In this document: positions 1 to 7,930 of the stretch, in pieces
Position numbering within the stretch: position 1 is the first letter of the stretch
How the letters are laid out: each line of letters starts with the position of its first letter
Assembly (NCBI GenBank): GCA_013911595.1
Contig: JACESY010000015.1
Location: 1-32,874, forward strand
Direction of reading: 5' to 3'
DNA from: Azoarcus sp.
Lineage (GTDB): Bacteria; Pseudomonadota; Gammaproteobacteria; Burkholderiales; Rhodocyclaceae
Length of the DNA stretch: 32,874 nt
Made by a program: the position numbers and the translations under genes
Notes under the pieces: model-generated
The model's database searches: none
Told to the model about the DNA's origin: nothing
Seen by the model: only the letters and a program-made list of their open reading frames with translations

Positions 1-38
1 TCCATGCCCTTTCCACAAGCTGCGCCCTGGTCGCTCCC

Positions 39-2534
39 ATGCCCCCCGGACTGATCGACGCCTACCCGTTCGCCGCCGCGCGCCACGACGAAATGCTCGT
101 CGCGCCCGGTACGCCGCGCGCGCACTGGGACCTGATGGCGAAGCGCATCGAGGGGCTGTCGCCGGCCGCAATGAACAAGCGCGCACGTTCGGTCAGCGAC
201 GCGATCACCGCCGACGGCGTGACCTACAACGTCTATGCCGACCCCAAGGGCATGCTGCGCCCGTGGGAGCTGGACATGCTGCCGCTGATCATCGATGCCG
301 ACGAGTGGCGCACACTGTCGGCGGCCGTGGGCCAGCGCGCGCGCCTGCTCGACCGCGTGCTGGCCGACCTGTACGGTCCGCAGAACCTGCTCTCCGAGGG
401 ATTGCTGCCGCCAGCGCTGATCTACGGCCAGCGCGGCTACAAGTGGCCGTGCCACGGCATCGCGCCGCCCGGCGGACGCTTTCTTCACCTGTACGCGGTG
501 GATCTGGCGCGCGCGCCCGACGGTGGCTGGTGGGTCATCGCCGATCGCACCCAGGGCCCATCCGGTGCGGGCTACGCGCTGCAGAACCGCATCGTCGTCT
601 CACAGACCTTCCCCGACACCTTCCGCCGGCTGCACGTGCAGAAGCTGGCCGGCTTCTTCCGCACGCTGCAGGACGGGCTGGCGCGCATGGCGCCATCCGG
701 GCAGGAAGCGCCGCTTTCGGTGCTGCTCACGCCGGGCCCCTACAACGAAACCTATTTCGAGCACGCCTTTCTCGCGCGCTACCTGGGCTTTCCGCTGGTA
801 GAGGGCCAGGATCTGACGGTGCGCGACGACACCGTGTATCTGAAGACGCTGCGTGGCCTGCGCCGCGTGCACGTGATCCTGCGCCGGCTCGACGACGACT
901 TCTGCGACCCGCTGGAGCTGCGCGCCGACTCCTCGCTGGGCGTGCCCGGCCTGCTCGAGGCGGTGCGCGCCGGGCGCGTGCTGGTGGCCAATGCGCTGGG
1001 CAGCGGGGTGCTCGAGAGCGCCGCGCTGTTCGGCTTTCTGCCCGCCGTATCGGAGCGCCTGCTGGGCGAGAAGCTGGCCATCCCGTCGGTGGCGAGCTGG
1101 TGGTGCGGCGAGGCACCGGCGCTCGATCACGCGCTCGCGCATCTGGACGATCTGGTGATCAAGCCCGCCTTCGCCGGCATGCGGCGCGAACCGGTCTTCG
1201 GCCATGCTGTGGCCGGCCGCGAGCGCGAGGAACTGGTCGAGAGCATCCGCGCCCAGCCGCATGCCTATGTCGCGCAGGAATGGGTGCGCATGTCGCAGGC
1301 GCCGGTATGGCGCACCGAGGGCGGTGGGCACCTCGAGTCGCGCTCGGTGGGTCTGCGCATGTTCGCCGCGGCCACGCCGGAAGGTTATGTCGTGATGCCG
1401 GGCGCGCTCACGCGCGTGGCGCCGGGCGGCGACGTCGAGGTCATCTCGATGCAGCGCGGCGGCCTGTCCAAGGACACCTGGATCCGCACCGACGGGCCGG
1501 TGGCGCGCACCAGCCTGCTCAAGAAGCGCCTGGGCACCATGGACCTGATGGTATCGGCCACCGACGTGCCTTCGCGCGTGGGCGAGAACCTGTTCTGGAT
1601 GGGTCGTCACTCCGAGCGCTGCGAAGCCTCGGCGCGCGTGCTGCGCGCGGCACTGCGCCGCGTCGCGGCCGACGGCAGCGACGAGGTCGACGATGAACTG
1701 GCCGGCCTGCTGCTCGCCGCCGCGCGCATCGGCGTGCTCGGCGACGAAGCCGGCGACGAGGACAGCCAGGCGGCACTCGAACGGCGGCTCCTCGCCGCGG
1801 TGTCGGACTTCGGCCGCGCCGGATCGATCGCCGCCAACCTGCGCGCGCTCGCGCTCAACGCCAACCACGTGCGCGAGCGCCTGTCCTCGGACAACTGGCA
1901 CGTACTCAACCGCCTGGAGGTCGCGCTCTCTCCCCCGCCGCAGGCGCTCGACGAGGCGCTCGGCGCGCTCGACCGCGTAATGCTCGACTGCATCTCGCTG
2001 GCCGGCTTCGCGATGGACGACATGACCCGCGACGAGGGCTGGCGCTTCCTCATCCTGGGTCGGCGTATCGAGCGGCTGGCGGCGATGGCGGCGCTGATCC
2101 AGGTGGTGCTGCACGCGCCCGCCGACGATGGCGAACGAATGCTCGAATGGCTGCTCGAGGCGGCCAACTCCATCGTCACCTACCGCGCGCGCTACCGGCG
2201 CGCGCCGGAGCTGTTGCCGGTGGTGCATCTGCTGGTGTTCGACACGTCCAACCCCCACTCGGTCGCCTTCCAGGTGGGCGCGCTGGCGCGAGAGTTCGAA
2301 CTCACCGCGCGCGAGCTCAATCACCCCATGCCGCCGCAGGTGGCGGTGCTGGAACGACGCCTGGCGCGCTTCGACCTGACCGCGTTCGAGGCCGACGACT
2401 GCGTCGCGGCGAGCGCGCGCCTGGCCTCCCTGCTGGCTGACGCGCAACTGACCGCGCAGACGCTGTCCGACGAGGTGCACCAGCGCTTCTTCATCCACAC
2501 CGTGCGGGAATCCAGGCTCAGGAGCGTGGCGTGA
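39..2534 (+). CDS. Circularly permuted ATP-grasp / alpha-E (DUF403) fusion protein
   Basis: This 831-residue protein joins two families that are often separate neighbouring genes. Residues about 1-490 match circularly permuted type-2 ATP-grasp proteins: a GVTYNVY...GMLRPWELD block, a YNETYFEH segment, and a DLVIKPAF segment with the nucleotide-binding Lys. From about residue 507 an alpha-helical alpha-E domain begins at the typical SRVGENLFWMGRHSERCE motif and runs to the C-terminus. Known: ATP-grasp enzymes form amide bonds through acyl-phosphate intermediates. Published genome-context work predicts that these modules make or modify peptides, but no substrate is established. The frame is open back to the left edge and no Shine-Dalgarno is visible before ATG 39, so the true start could lie outside the window. 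The next gene overlaps by four bases (GTGA), so the two are translationally coupled. Family assignment is firm; function is not. Confidence 0.85.
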   Translation: MPPGLIDAYPFAAARHDEMLVAPGTPRAHWDLMAKRIEGLSPAAMNKRARSVSDAITADGVTYNVYADPKGMLRPWELDMLPLIIDADEWRTLSAAVGQRARLLDRVLADLYGPQNLLSEGLLPPALIYGQRGYKWPCHGIAPPGGRFLHLYAVDLARAPDGGWWVIADRTQGPSGAGYALQNRIVVSQTFPDTFRRLHVQKLAGFFRTLQDGLARMAPSGQEAPLSVLLTPGPYNETYFEHAFLARYLGFPLVEGQDLTVRDDTVYLKTLRGLRRVHVILRRLDDDFCDPLELRADSSLGVPGLLEAVRAGRVLVANALGSGVLESAALFGFLPAVSERLLGEKLAIPSVASWWCGEAPALDHALAHLDDLVIKPAFAGMRREPVFGHAVAGREREELVESIRAQPHAYVAQEWVRMSQAPVWRTEGGGHLESRSVGLRMFAAATPEGYVVMPGALTRVAPGGDVEVISMQRGGLSKDTWIRTDGPVARTSLLKKRLGTMDLMVSATDVPSRVGENLFWMGRHSERCEASARVLRAALRRVAADGSDEVDDELAGLLLAAARIGVLGDEAGDEDSQAALERRLLAAVSDFGRAGSIAANLRALALNANHVRERLSSDNWHVLNRLEVALSPPPQALDEALGALDRVMLDCISLAGFAMDDMTRDEGWRFLILGRRIERLAAMAALIQVVLHAPADDGERMLEWLLEAANSIVTYRARYRRAPELLPVVHLLVFDTSNPHSVAFQVGALAREFELTARELNHPMPPQVAVLERRLARFDLTAFEADDCVAASARLASLLADAQLTAQTLSDEVHQRFFIHTVRESRLRSVA

Positions 2535-3496
2535 ACGGCCAGACGCTGCGCTATCACGTGCGCCACGAAACGCTCTACCGCTACGAGCATCCGGTGCGCG
2601 AGTCTCACCAGTTGCTGCGCCTGTTTCCACGCGCCCTGCCCTGGCAGCGCTGCGTCGCCCAGCATCTGGGGGTGAGCCCGGAGCCGGATCGCACACGCAG
2701 CTTCACCGACGCCTTCGGCAACGGAGTGCGCGCACTGCATTTCGAGCACACTCACGAGCGCCTTGAAGTGCGCAGCGAATGCTGGATCGAACTGGATTCG
2801 CGCATCATGCCGCTGCTCGACGACAGCCCCGCCTGGGAGAGCGTGCGCGATGCACTGCGCTATCGCGCCGGGCGGCAGCTCGACGGCGCCATGCTCGAAG
2901 CCGTCGCATTCCAGTTCGAATCGACCGAGGTCCGCATCAAGCGGGCCTTCGCCGATTACGCCACCGAGTGCTTCGCGCCCGGTCGCCCGGTGCTGTCCGC
3001 GACCGACGCGTTGATGCGGCGCATCCACGAGGAATTCACCTTCGACCCCGAGGCCACCGACGTGTCCACGCCGGTCATCGAGGTGTTCGAAAAGCGTCGC
3101 GGCGTGTGCCAGGACTTCGCGCACTTCATGATCGCTTGCCTGCGCTCGATCGGACTGGCCGCACGCTACGTCAGCGGCTATCTGCTGACCCGCCCACCGT
3201 CGGGGCGTCCGCGACTGGTCGGCGCCGACGCCACCCACGCCTGGGTGTCGATGTTCGTGCCCGGCGCGGGCTGGTTCGACTTCGACCCGACCAATGCCCT
3301 GTGGGCCGACCAGGAGCACGTCACGATCGGCTGGGGGCGCGACTTCGCGGATATCTCGCCGATGCGCGGCGTGTTGCTGGGCGGTGGCGGACACGCACCG
3401 GAGATCGCGGTGACCGTCGTGCCGGAAGACGAATTCGCGGGCCTGTACACCGACGCGGCCCTGCCCGGCCTGGACCTGCCGCCGCGCGGCGGCTGA
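2531..3496 (+). CDS. Transglutaminase-like cysteine protease family protein
   Basis: The 321-residue product has a bacterial transglutaminase N-terminal region (about 1-100) followed by a transglutaminase-like core. The catalytic triad is visible: Cys193 in RRGVCQDFAH, His236 in ATHAWVS and Asp252 in FDFDPTN. Bacterial members are usually peptidases or amide-exchange enzymes rather than true cross-linkers. The start is GTG 2531, supported by AGGAG at 2520-2524 six bases upstream, and it overlaps the stop of the ATP-grasp gene. Pairing of this family with ATP-grasp/alpha-E proteins recurs in many bacteria and suggests one enzyme makes an amide-linked product that the other trims or transfers; that is inference. 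There is no signal peptide, so a cytoplasmic location is expected. Confidence 0.87.
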   Translation: MNGQTLRYHVRHETLYRYEHPVRESHQLLRLFPRALPWQRCVAQHLGVSPEPDRTRSFTDAFGNGVRALHFEHTHERLEVRSECWIELDSRIMPLLDDSPAWESVRDALRYRAGRQLDGAMLEAVAFQFESTEVRIKRAFADYATECFAPGRPVLSATDALMRRIHEEFTFDPEATDVSTPVIEVFEKRRGVCQDFAHFMIACLRSIGLAARYVSGYLLTRPPSGRPRLVGADATHAWVSMFVPGAGWFDFDPTNALWADQEHVTIGWGRDFADISPMRGVLLGGGGHAPEIAVTVVPEDEFAGLYTDAALPGLDLPPRGG

Positions 3497-3580
3497 GCCC
3501 GGTACACTTGTGCCCCCGCGCCAGGGAACGCTCGCGCGTCGAGCCTGTCCTGACATGCGCCATCTCATCCGGAGACTTTC

Positions 3581-4414
3581 ATGACGGCTTTTCGCCGCCC
3601 GCCTGCGTTCACCCGCCTGTTCACGCCGCTCGCGCTGATCATCACCCTTTTCGCCTGTCTTCCGGCGATCGCCTACGAAACGACGCCCTTCAAGGACCAC
3701 GACCCCAAGCTCGACGTGGACTTCACGCCGACGCCGATGGATGCGGTGCGTCGCATGCTCGACATGGCCGGCGTGGGGGCGGACGACTACGTCGTGGATC
3801 TGGGCTCCGGGGACGGACGCATCCTGCTCACCGCCGCCACCGAATACGGGGTCGAGCGCGCCCTCGGGGTGGAGATCGACCCGTGGCTGGTCGATTTCGC
3901 GACCGACAAGGCCGCGGCAGCGGGCGTGGCTCAACGCGTGCGCTTCGTGCAGGGCGACTTGTTCGAGACGGACTTCTTCGATGCCGACGTGTTGACGATG
4001 TATCTTCTGCCGGAGTTGAACCTGCGCCTGCGTCCGCTCATCCTGTCGCAGATGAAGCCGGGCTCGCGCGTCGTCTCGCACTCGTTCGACATGGGCGACT
4101 GGCCGCCCGACGCAACAGACCACGTGCATCTGCGCGATGTCTACCTGTGGATCGTGCCGGCCCGCGTCGGCGGACACTGGCGACTCGAGCGCGACGGGCA
4201 TGCGCCGATCGACCTCGCGTTCGAGCAGCGCTTCCAGCAGGTTACGGCCAGCGCACGCGAAGACGGCCAGGCGCTCAACACGGGTGCGGTCGAACTGAGC
4301 GGCGCCGATATCTCCTTCCGCATCGACGGTCGCCGCTACCACGGCCGCGTCGACGCGGACGCCATGCGCCCGGTCGAAGGCTCGGACTGGTCTGCCCGCC
4401 GCGTGCGCAGATGA
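3581..4414 (+). CDS. Exported or membrane-anchored class I SAM-dependent methyltransferase, FAM173-like
   Basis: This 277-residue protein has a clear N-terminal hydrophobic signal (residues 11-31, ending in AIA before YE) and then a Rossmann methyltransferase. Motif I is DLGSGDGR (73-80), the acidic end of beta-2 is in GVEIDPWLV (E98), and a GDLF block carries D126. A TPTPMDAVRRML segment precedes motif I, and a YLLPELNLRLRP segment and VVSHSFDMGDW follow. This layout resembles the FAM173/ATPSCKMT lysine methyltransferases, which also have an N-terminal hydrophobic segment. Start ATG 3581 is preceded by GGAG at 3571-3574. An exported SAM enzyme is odd because SAM is cytoplasmic, so the segment may be an uncleaved anchor with the domain inside, although the cleavage-like motif argues otherwise. 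Substrate unknown. It is transcribed separately from its neighbours as far as can be seen. Confidence 0.8.
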   Translation: MTAFRRPPAFTRLFTPLALIITLFACLPAIAYETTPFKDHDPKLDVDFTPTPMDAVRRMLDMAGVGADDYVVDLGSGDGRILLTAATEYGVERALGVEIDPWLVDFATDKAAAAGVAQRVRFVQGDLFETDFFDADVLTMYLLPELNLRLRPLILSQMKPGSRVVSHSFDMGDWPPDATDHVHLRDVYLWIVPARVGGHWRLERDGHAPIDLAFEQRFQQVTASAREDGQALNTGAVELSGADISFRIDGRRYHGRVDADAMRPVEGSDWSARRVRR

Positions 4415-4511
4415 TCACCACCGACCGTGCAGGATGGATTTTTCATCGCGCGCCCGGTATACAGGACGCATGCGGCCCATGGTCGCCCCACCCGCAGGCG
4501 AGACCCTTTAC

Positions 4512-5162
4512 ATGAGCGTTCCGGCCGTTGTCGCGCTGACCTCGCAGAAAGGCGGCTCGGGCAAGACCACCATTGCGATGCAACTGGCCGCCGGGCTTGC
4601 CCGGCGCGGGCTGAGCGTGGGTGTGGTCGACCTCGACCCGCAGGAGAGCGCGTCGCGCTGGGCCGAATCCGCCCCGCCCGGCCAACCCTTCCCGGCCGAC
4701 GTCGTGCGCGTCGGCGGCGCGGGCACCAAGCTCGGGCGCGTGTTGCGTGCGCTGCGCGATGCCGACGCGGTGCTGCTCGACTGCCCACCGTCGATCGAAC
4801 ATCCCCATACCCTGGCCGCGCTCGATGTCGCGCAACTGGCGATCGTGCCGGTCGTACCCGGCCCCACCGATCTGTGGTCCACGCGCGCGATCGAGCGCCT
4901 GATCCTGCAGCGCGACCGGCTCGCCGGCTGCCTGTTGCCCAATCGCGTCACGCGCACCGCACTGGCCGCGGAAGTCATCGACGTGTTGCGCGAATTCGAA
5001 CTGCCACTGCTTGACGCGACGCTGGGCCAGCGCAGCGCCTACGCGCTGTCGGCCGTACGCGGCGGCTCGGTGTATTCACTCGGCCGCCAGGCGGCGGCCG
5101 CGCAGGAAGAGGTCGAGCGTCTCGTCTCGGCCGTGCTGACTCGACTCGAGGATCATTCATGA
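4512..5162 (+). CDS. Orphan ParA/MinD-family partitioning ATPase
   Basis: The 216-residue protein starts with a beta strand and the deviant Walker A motif KGGSGKTT (residues 11-18), followed by VVDLDPQESASRW (Walker A') and LLDCPPS (Walker B). This is the short ParA form, without an N-terminal DNA-binding domain. Such ATPases dimerise on ATP, bind nucleoid DNA and position plasmids, chemoreceptor clusters, carboxysomes or storage granules. ATG 4512 was chosen because homology begins immediately after it; an in-frame ATG at 4434 would add 26 residues with no family resemblance and lies upstream of a possible -10 (TATACA, 4458-4463). The stop overlaps the start of the next gene (ATGA), so the two proteins probably act together. 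No chromosomal ParB or parS is visible nearby, so the cargo is probably not the chromosome. Confidence 0.83.
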   Translation: MSVPAVVALTSQKGGSGKTTIAMQLAAGLARRGLSVGVVDLDPQESASRWAESAPPGQPFPADVVRVGGAGTKLGRVLRALRDADAVLLDCPPSIEHPHTLAALDVAQLAIVPVVPGPTDLWSTRAIERLILQRDRLAGCLLPNRVTRTALAAEVIDVLREFELPLLDATLGQRSAYALSAVRGGSVYSLGRQAAAAQEEVERLVSAVLTRLEDHS

Positions 5163-5830
5163 CCACCCGCAAGAGCAACCGCAGCGCACTGCGCGCAAGC
5201 GTCGCCCAGGAAGACGCCGCACTGGCCGAACGCCTGCCCGCCCCCACCACGCGCAAGCCGGCCACCCGTCGCACGGCCGCCGCCAAGACATCGCCGGGCG
5301 CGGGCAGCGCCGCACCGCGAGCCGCAACCGCGAAGACGGGTCCTGCGACCGCTGGCGCGAAAGCGGGCACTCCCGCCAAAGCCCCCGCCCGGACGCCGCG
5401 CACGAACGCACCGGCAGCAAAGCCGGCGGCGACCAAGCCCGCAGCCACCAAGCCGCCAGCGAACCCCGCGCGCGCGAAGGCATCGACCCGCACCGCGCCG
5501 GCACGCAGCCGACCCACCTCGGGCGCGCGCAGCACGAGCGCCCCGACGGTTTCGGCCGCGCCCGAAGCAACGCCGGCAAAGGTCGCAACCGTCAAGCCGG
5601 GCAAGGTCGTGCGCGATTCGTTCTCGATCCCGTCGGCCGAGCACAAGCACATCAAGGCGCTGCGTCAGGCGCTGGAGAAGGCTGGCCGCAAGACCAACAA
5701 GTCGGAAGTGCTGCGCGCGGGCATCGCCCTGCTCACCGAGCGCAGCGCGGCGGAGATCGCCGCCGTGCTCGACGGTCTGCCCAAGGTCGTCAGGGGCGGC
5801 AGCAAGAAGAAAAAGAAGAAGAAGGGGTGA
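5159..5830 (+). CDS. Basic Ala/Lys/Pro-rich protein with C-terminal ribbon-helix-helix-like domain, likely ParA partner
   Basis: The 223-residue product has three parts. Residues 1 to about 148 are low-complexity Ala, Lys, Pro, Thr and Arg, including tandem AAKPAATKPAATKP units, resembling histone H1-like tails. Residues about 150-196 look like a ribbon-helix-helix fold: a short strand (VVRDSFSIP), helix A (AEHKHIKALRQALEKAG), a KTNKSEVLRAG turn and a second helix. The end is a run of seven lysines. Small adaptor proteins encoded beside ParA ATPases commonly have a disordered basic tail that stimulates the ATPase and a dimerising end that holds the cargo or DNA. The four-base overlap with parA supports such a pairing. 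No specific family is recognised and the function is inference. A convergent NYN gene ends 39 bases away. Confidence 0.72.
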   Translation: MTTRKSNRSALRASVAQEDAALAERLPAPTTRKPATRRTAAAKTSPGAGSAAPRAATAKTGPATAGAKAGTPAKAPARTPRTNAPAAKPAATKPAATKPPANPARAKASTRTAPARSRPTSGARSTSAPTVSAAPEATPAKVATVKPGKVVRDSFSIPSAEHKHIKALRQALEKAGRKTNKSEVLRAGIALLTERSAAEIAAVLDGLPKVVRGGSKKKKKKKG

Positions 5831-5869
5831 TCGCTGCGGGCGCGCAGCCCCATTCCACGACTGAGGGGG

Positions 5870-6700
5870 TCAGCGCTCGCGGGCGCGTACGTACAACACC
5901 TTCGAATCGGCACCGGGCACGGCGCGTTCCTCGCACTCGAAGATGTCGGTGCGTGCGCGCACCAGATCGCTCAACTTCTTGAAACCGTACAGGCGCGAGT
6001 CGAAATCCGGCTGCAGCTTGTTCAGATAGCTGCCGAACGCGCCCAGCCCGGCCCAGCCGGAGTCGTCACCCGCCTTGTCGAGCGCCTCGAGCACGAAGGC
6101 CCGCGGAAAGTCCTGCTCGGTCGGCTCTTCGGCAGCAGCCGGCTTCGGTGGCGCCTTGGCAGGCTTCTTGGCGTTCTTCGCTCCCTTGGCCGCGGGCGCC
6201 GAGGCCGGCTCGGCCACCTTTTGCGCCACCGGGCGCAGCACCTCGGTGAACAGGAAGCGGTGGCAGGCGTTGCGGAAGGCGTCGGGCGTCTTCTTCTCGC
6301 CAAAGCCGAACACCATCAACCCCTCTTCGCGGATGCGCAGCGCCAGTCCGGTGAAGTCGCTGTCGCTGGACACCAGGCAAAAGCCGTCGAAACGCCGCGT
6401 GTACAGCAAGTCCATGGCGTCGATGATCAGCGTGCTGTCGGTGGCATTCTTGCCGGTGGTGTAGGCGAACTGCTGCACCGGCTTGATCGCGTGACGGTTG
6501 AGCACCTTCTTCCATTGCGCGCTGCCGGGCGAAGTGAAATCGCCGTAGATGCGCTTGACCGTGGCTTCGCCGAAGCGTGCGATTTCGGCCAGCAGACCCT
6601 CGATGACCGCCGCCTGGGCGTTGTCGGCGTCGATCAGAACCGCCAGCCGCAGGGCCGAATCGTCGGGCTCGAACTTCGTGTCGCGCTTGCCGTTGGCCAT
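5870..6700 (-). CDS. NYN domain (PIN-like) ribonuclease-type protein with OST-HTH/LOTUS domain
   Basis: The 276-residue protein has an N-terminal NYN domain (about 18-155). Its acidic metal-binding residues are visible in VLIDADN (D24, D26), STLIIDAMDL (D94, D97) and VSSDSDF (D113, D115). An Ala/Pro/Lys-rich linker (160-195) leads to a C-terminal OST-HTH/LOTUS-like domain (about 198-272), which in other proteins binds RNA. LabA/YaiI-like NYN proteins are predicted nucleases acting on RNA; the substrate here is unknown. The start ATG at 6700 has an AGGAGG at 6706-6711 that overlaps the stop codon of the DUF1330 gene, so translation is probably coupled. It is the last gene of a leftward three-gene operon. 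Confidence 0.87.
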   Translation of the reverse strand: MANGKRDTKFEPDDSALRLAVLIDADNAQAAVIEGLLAEIARFGEATVKRIYGDFTSPGSAQWKKVLNRHAIKPVQQFAYTTGKNATDSTLIIDAMDLLYTRRFDGFCLVSSDSDFTGLALRIREEGLMVFGFGEKKTPDAFRNACHRFLFTEVLRPVAQKVAEPASAPAAKGAKNAKKPAKAPPKPAAAEEPTEQDFPRAFVLEALDKAGDDSGWAGLGAFGSYLNKLQPDFDSRLYGFKKLSDLVRARTDIFECEERAVPGADSKVLYVRARER

Positions 6701-6710
6701 CGCGGCCTCC

Positions 6711-6998
6711 TCAGGTGTTGTAGGCGATCAAGGTACCGTCGGAGGCTTCGGCCCGCAGCGGGACCAGCGCCTGATAGGCGGCCGAATCGTGCCAGGCGTG
6801 CAGCGACTGCCGATCGGGAAAGCGGATCACGACCGCGTCGGTGTGCGGGTGGCTGCCCGCCAGAACCGCATCGACCGTACCGCGAAACACCACCTCGCCG
6901 CCGTGCGGTACAAGCGTGGCGGGCACGTGCGACTTGTACTCGGCCCACTTTTCGGCGTCTTTGATCGTGATGTAGCCAATCAGATAGGCCTCGCTCAT
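6711..6998 (-). CDS. DUF1330 family small protein
   Basis: This 95-residue protein matches the DUF1330 family of ferredoxin-like alpha/beta barrel proteins (related to Dabb/EthD folds): it begins with SEAYLIGYITI, has the central GGEVVFRGTVDAVL segment, and a VVIRFPDRQSLHAWHDS segment before the last helix. No biochemical function is established for the family. I chose the ATG at 6998 because GGAG lies at 7005-7008, six bases upstream; an in-frame ATG at 7010 would add four residues and use no obvious ribosome site. It lies 13 bases after the GNAT stop and ends ten bases before the NYN start, the middle of a tight operon. Confidence 0.85.
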   Translation of the reverse strand: MSEAYLIGYITIKDAEKWAEYKSHVPATLVPHGGEVVFRGTVDAVLAGSHPHTDAVVIRFPDRQSLHAWHDSAAYQALVPLRAEASDGTLIAYNT

Positions 6999-7011
6999 CG
7001 CGCGCTCCATT

Positions 7012-7860
7012 TCATCCGATTTCGAAGGAAGTCATGCCGTAGATGCGCTCCACCGGCAGCGTCGGTGCAGGGCCGGCGTACATGCGTGCGGTCTCGAACT
7101 GCGGGTGCATGCCGTGGCGCGCGACCAGTGCCAGCGCCTCCGGATTGGTCTCCGGGATATCGAGGAACACCGGCGTGCCTGGCGCCACGCGCGAGGCCAG
7201 CGCGGAAAACAGCGTCTCGGCGACTTCCGGGCTGTCGGCGTACAGCGGCGCGATCTTGTGGCCGTTGCGGCAGGGGCGGATCACGCCGTAGCCAGTCAGC
7301 CGTCCGTTGTCGACACAGCCGAGCGAGAGCGCATCGGGCTGGCCGATCCAGCCGCGCAGGAAGTCCGTTCGCGGGGCCGGGAAGTACGGACGCTCGTACG
7401 CTGCGAGCGCCTCGAACGGCAGCATCGACAGCGGCACGATGCGCGCGGCATCGACCTTCTCGCCGCCGCCCTCGCCTTCGTAGCGCACGTTACGCCAGGC
7501 CAGTTCGAACCCCGACTTGCGGTAATTGGGCTGCTGCGCGGGAACACCGTCCAGCCCCACCGTACGTCCGTCCAGTCGTTGCATGCCGGCGCGCCACAGC
7601 GCGAGACCATGGCCGCGACCGCGATGTTCAGGATGAACGATATAGAAGCCGAGAAAGCCGAAGCCCTCGCCGTAGCGCACCACCGAGATCGTCGCCACCG
7701 GCTCGTCACCGACGCGCCCGATAAGAAAGCCCTCGGGGTCGGCTGCGTAGTAGCTGTCGCGATCGTGCAGACCCGGATTCCAGCCCTCGGCCGCTGCCCA
7801 GTCGATGGCGATGTCGAGTTCATTGCGCGACATCGTCGAGATGCGCAAGTCCTGCGTCAT
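7012..7860 (-). CDS. Two-domain GNAT family N-acetyltransferase (YitH/DUF1248-like)
   Basis: The 282-residue product has an N-terminal GNAT domain (about 5-130) with a clear acetyl-CoA loop in HPEHRGRGHGLAL (residues 77-89), followed by a second acetyltransferase-like half (about 150-280), the arrangement of the YitH-type family. The acceptor is unknown. ATG 7860 is preceded by GGAG at five bases. It is the first gene of the leftward operon with DUF1330 and NYN genes. The 70-base space upstream holds a short GC inverted repeat around 7877-7893 but no convincing promoter. The annotation as acetyltransferase is good; a role is not deducible. Confidence 0.86.
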   Translation of the reverse strand: MTQDLRISTMSRNELDIAIDWAAAEGWNPGLHDRDSYYAADPEGFLIGRVGDEPVATISVVRYGEGFGFLGFYIVHPEHRGRGHGLALWRAGMQRLDGRTVGLDGVPAQQPNYRKSGFELAWRNVRYEGEGGGEKVDAARIVPLSMLPFEALAAYERPYFPAPRTDFLRGWIGQPDALSLGCVDNGRLTGYGVIRPCRNGHKIAPLYADSPEVAETLFSALASRVAPGTPVFLDIPETNPEALALVARHGMHPQFETARMYAGPAPTLPVERIYGMTSFEIG

Positions 7861-7930
7861 GTCCGCTCCGTCGATCCGCGGGACTATCCCCGCAGGACCG
7901 ACGATAGCGGATTTCGCGCCTCGCTGCCGC

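Noticed and set aside
600..2696. Long minus-strand open frame of 698 codons
   Set aside because: It is antisense to the ATP-grasp/alpha-E gene, its translation is low-complexity Arg/His/Gln-rich with no motifs, and such frames are common in GC-rich DNA.
2321..4342. Minus-strand open frame of 673 codons
   Set aside because: It spans three unrelated plus-strand regions including an intergenic gap and shows no domain; a GC-driven shadow.
4434..4511. N-terminal extension of ParA
   Set aside because: No family similarity, and a possible -10 element lies inside it.
5833..5848. Hairpin GCTGCG/CGCAGC between the RHH and NYN genes as bidirectional terminator
   Set aside because: Six-base stem only and no T-run on either strand.
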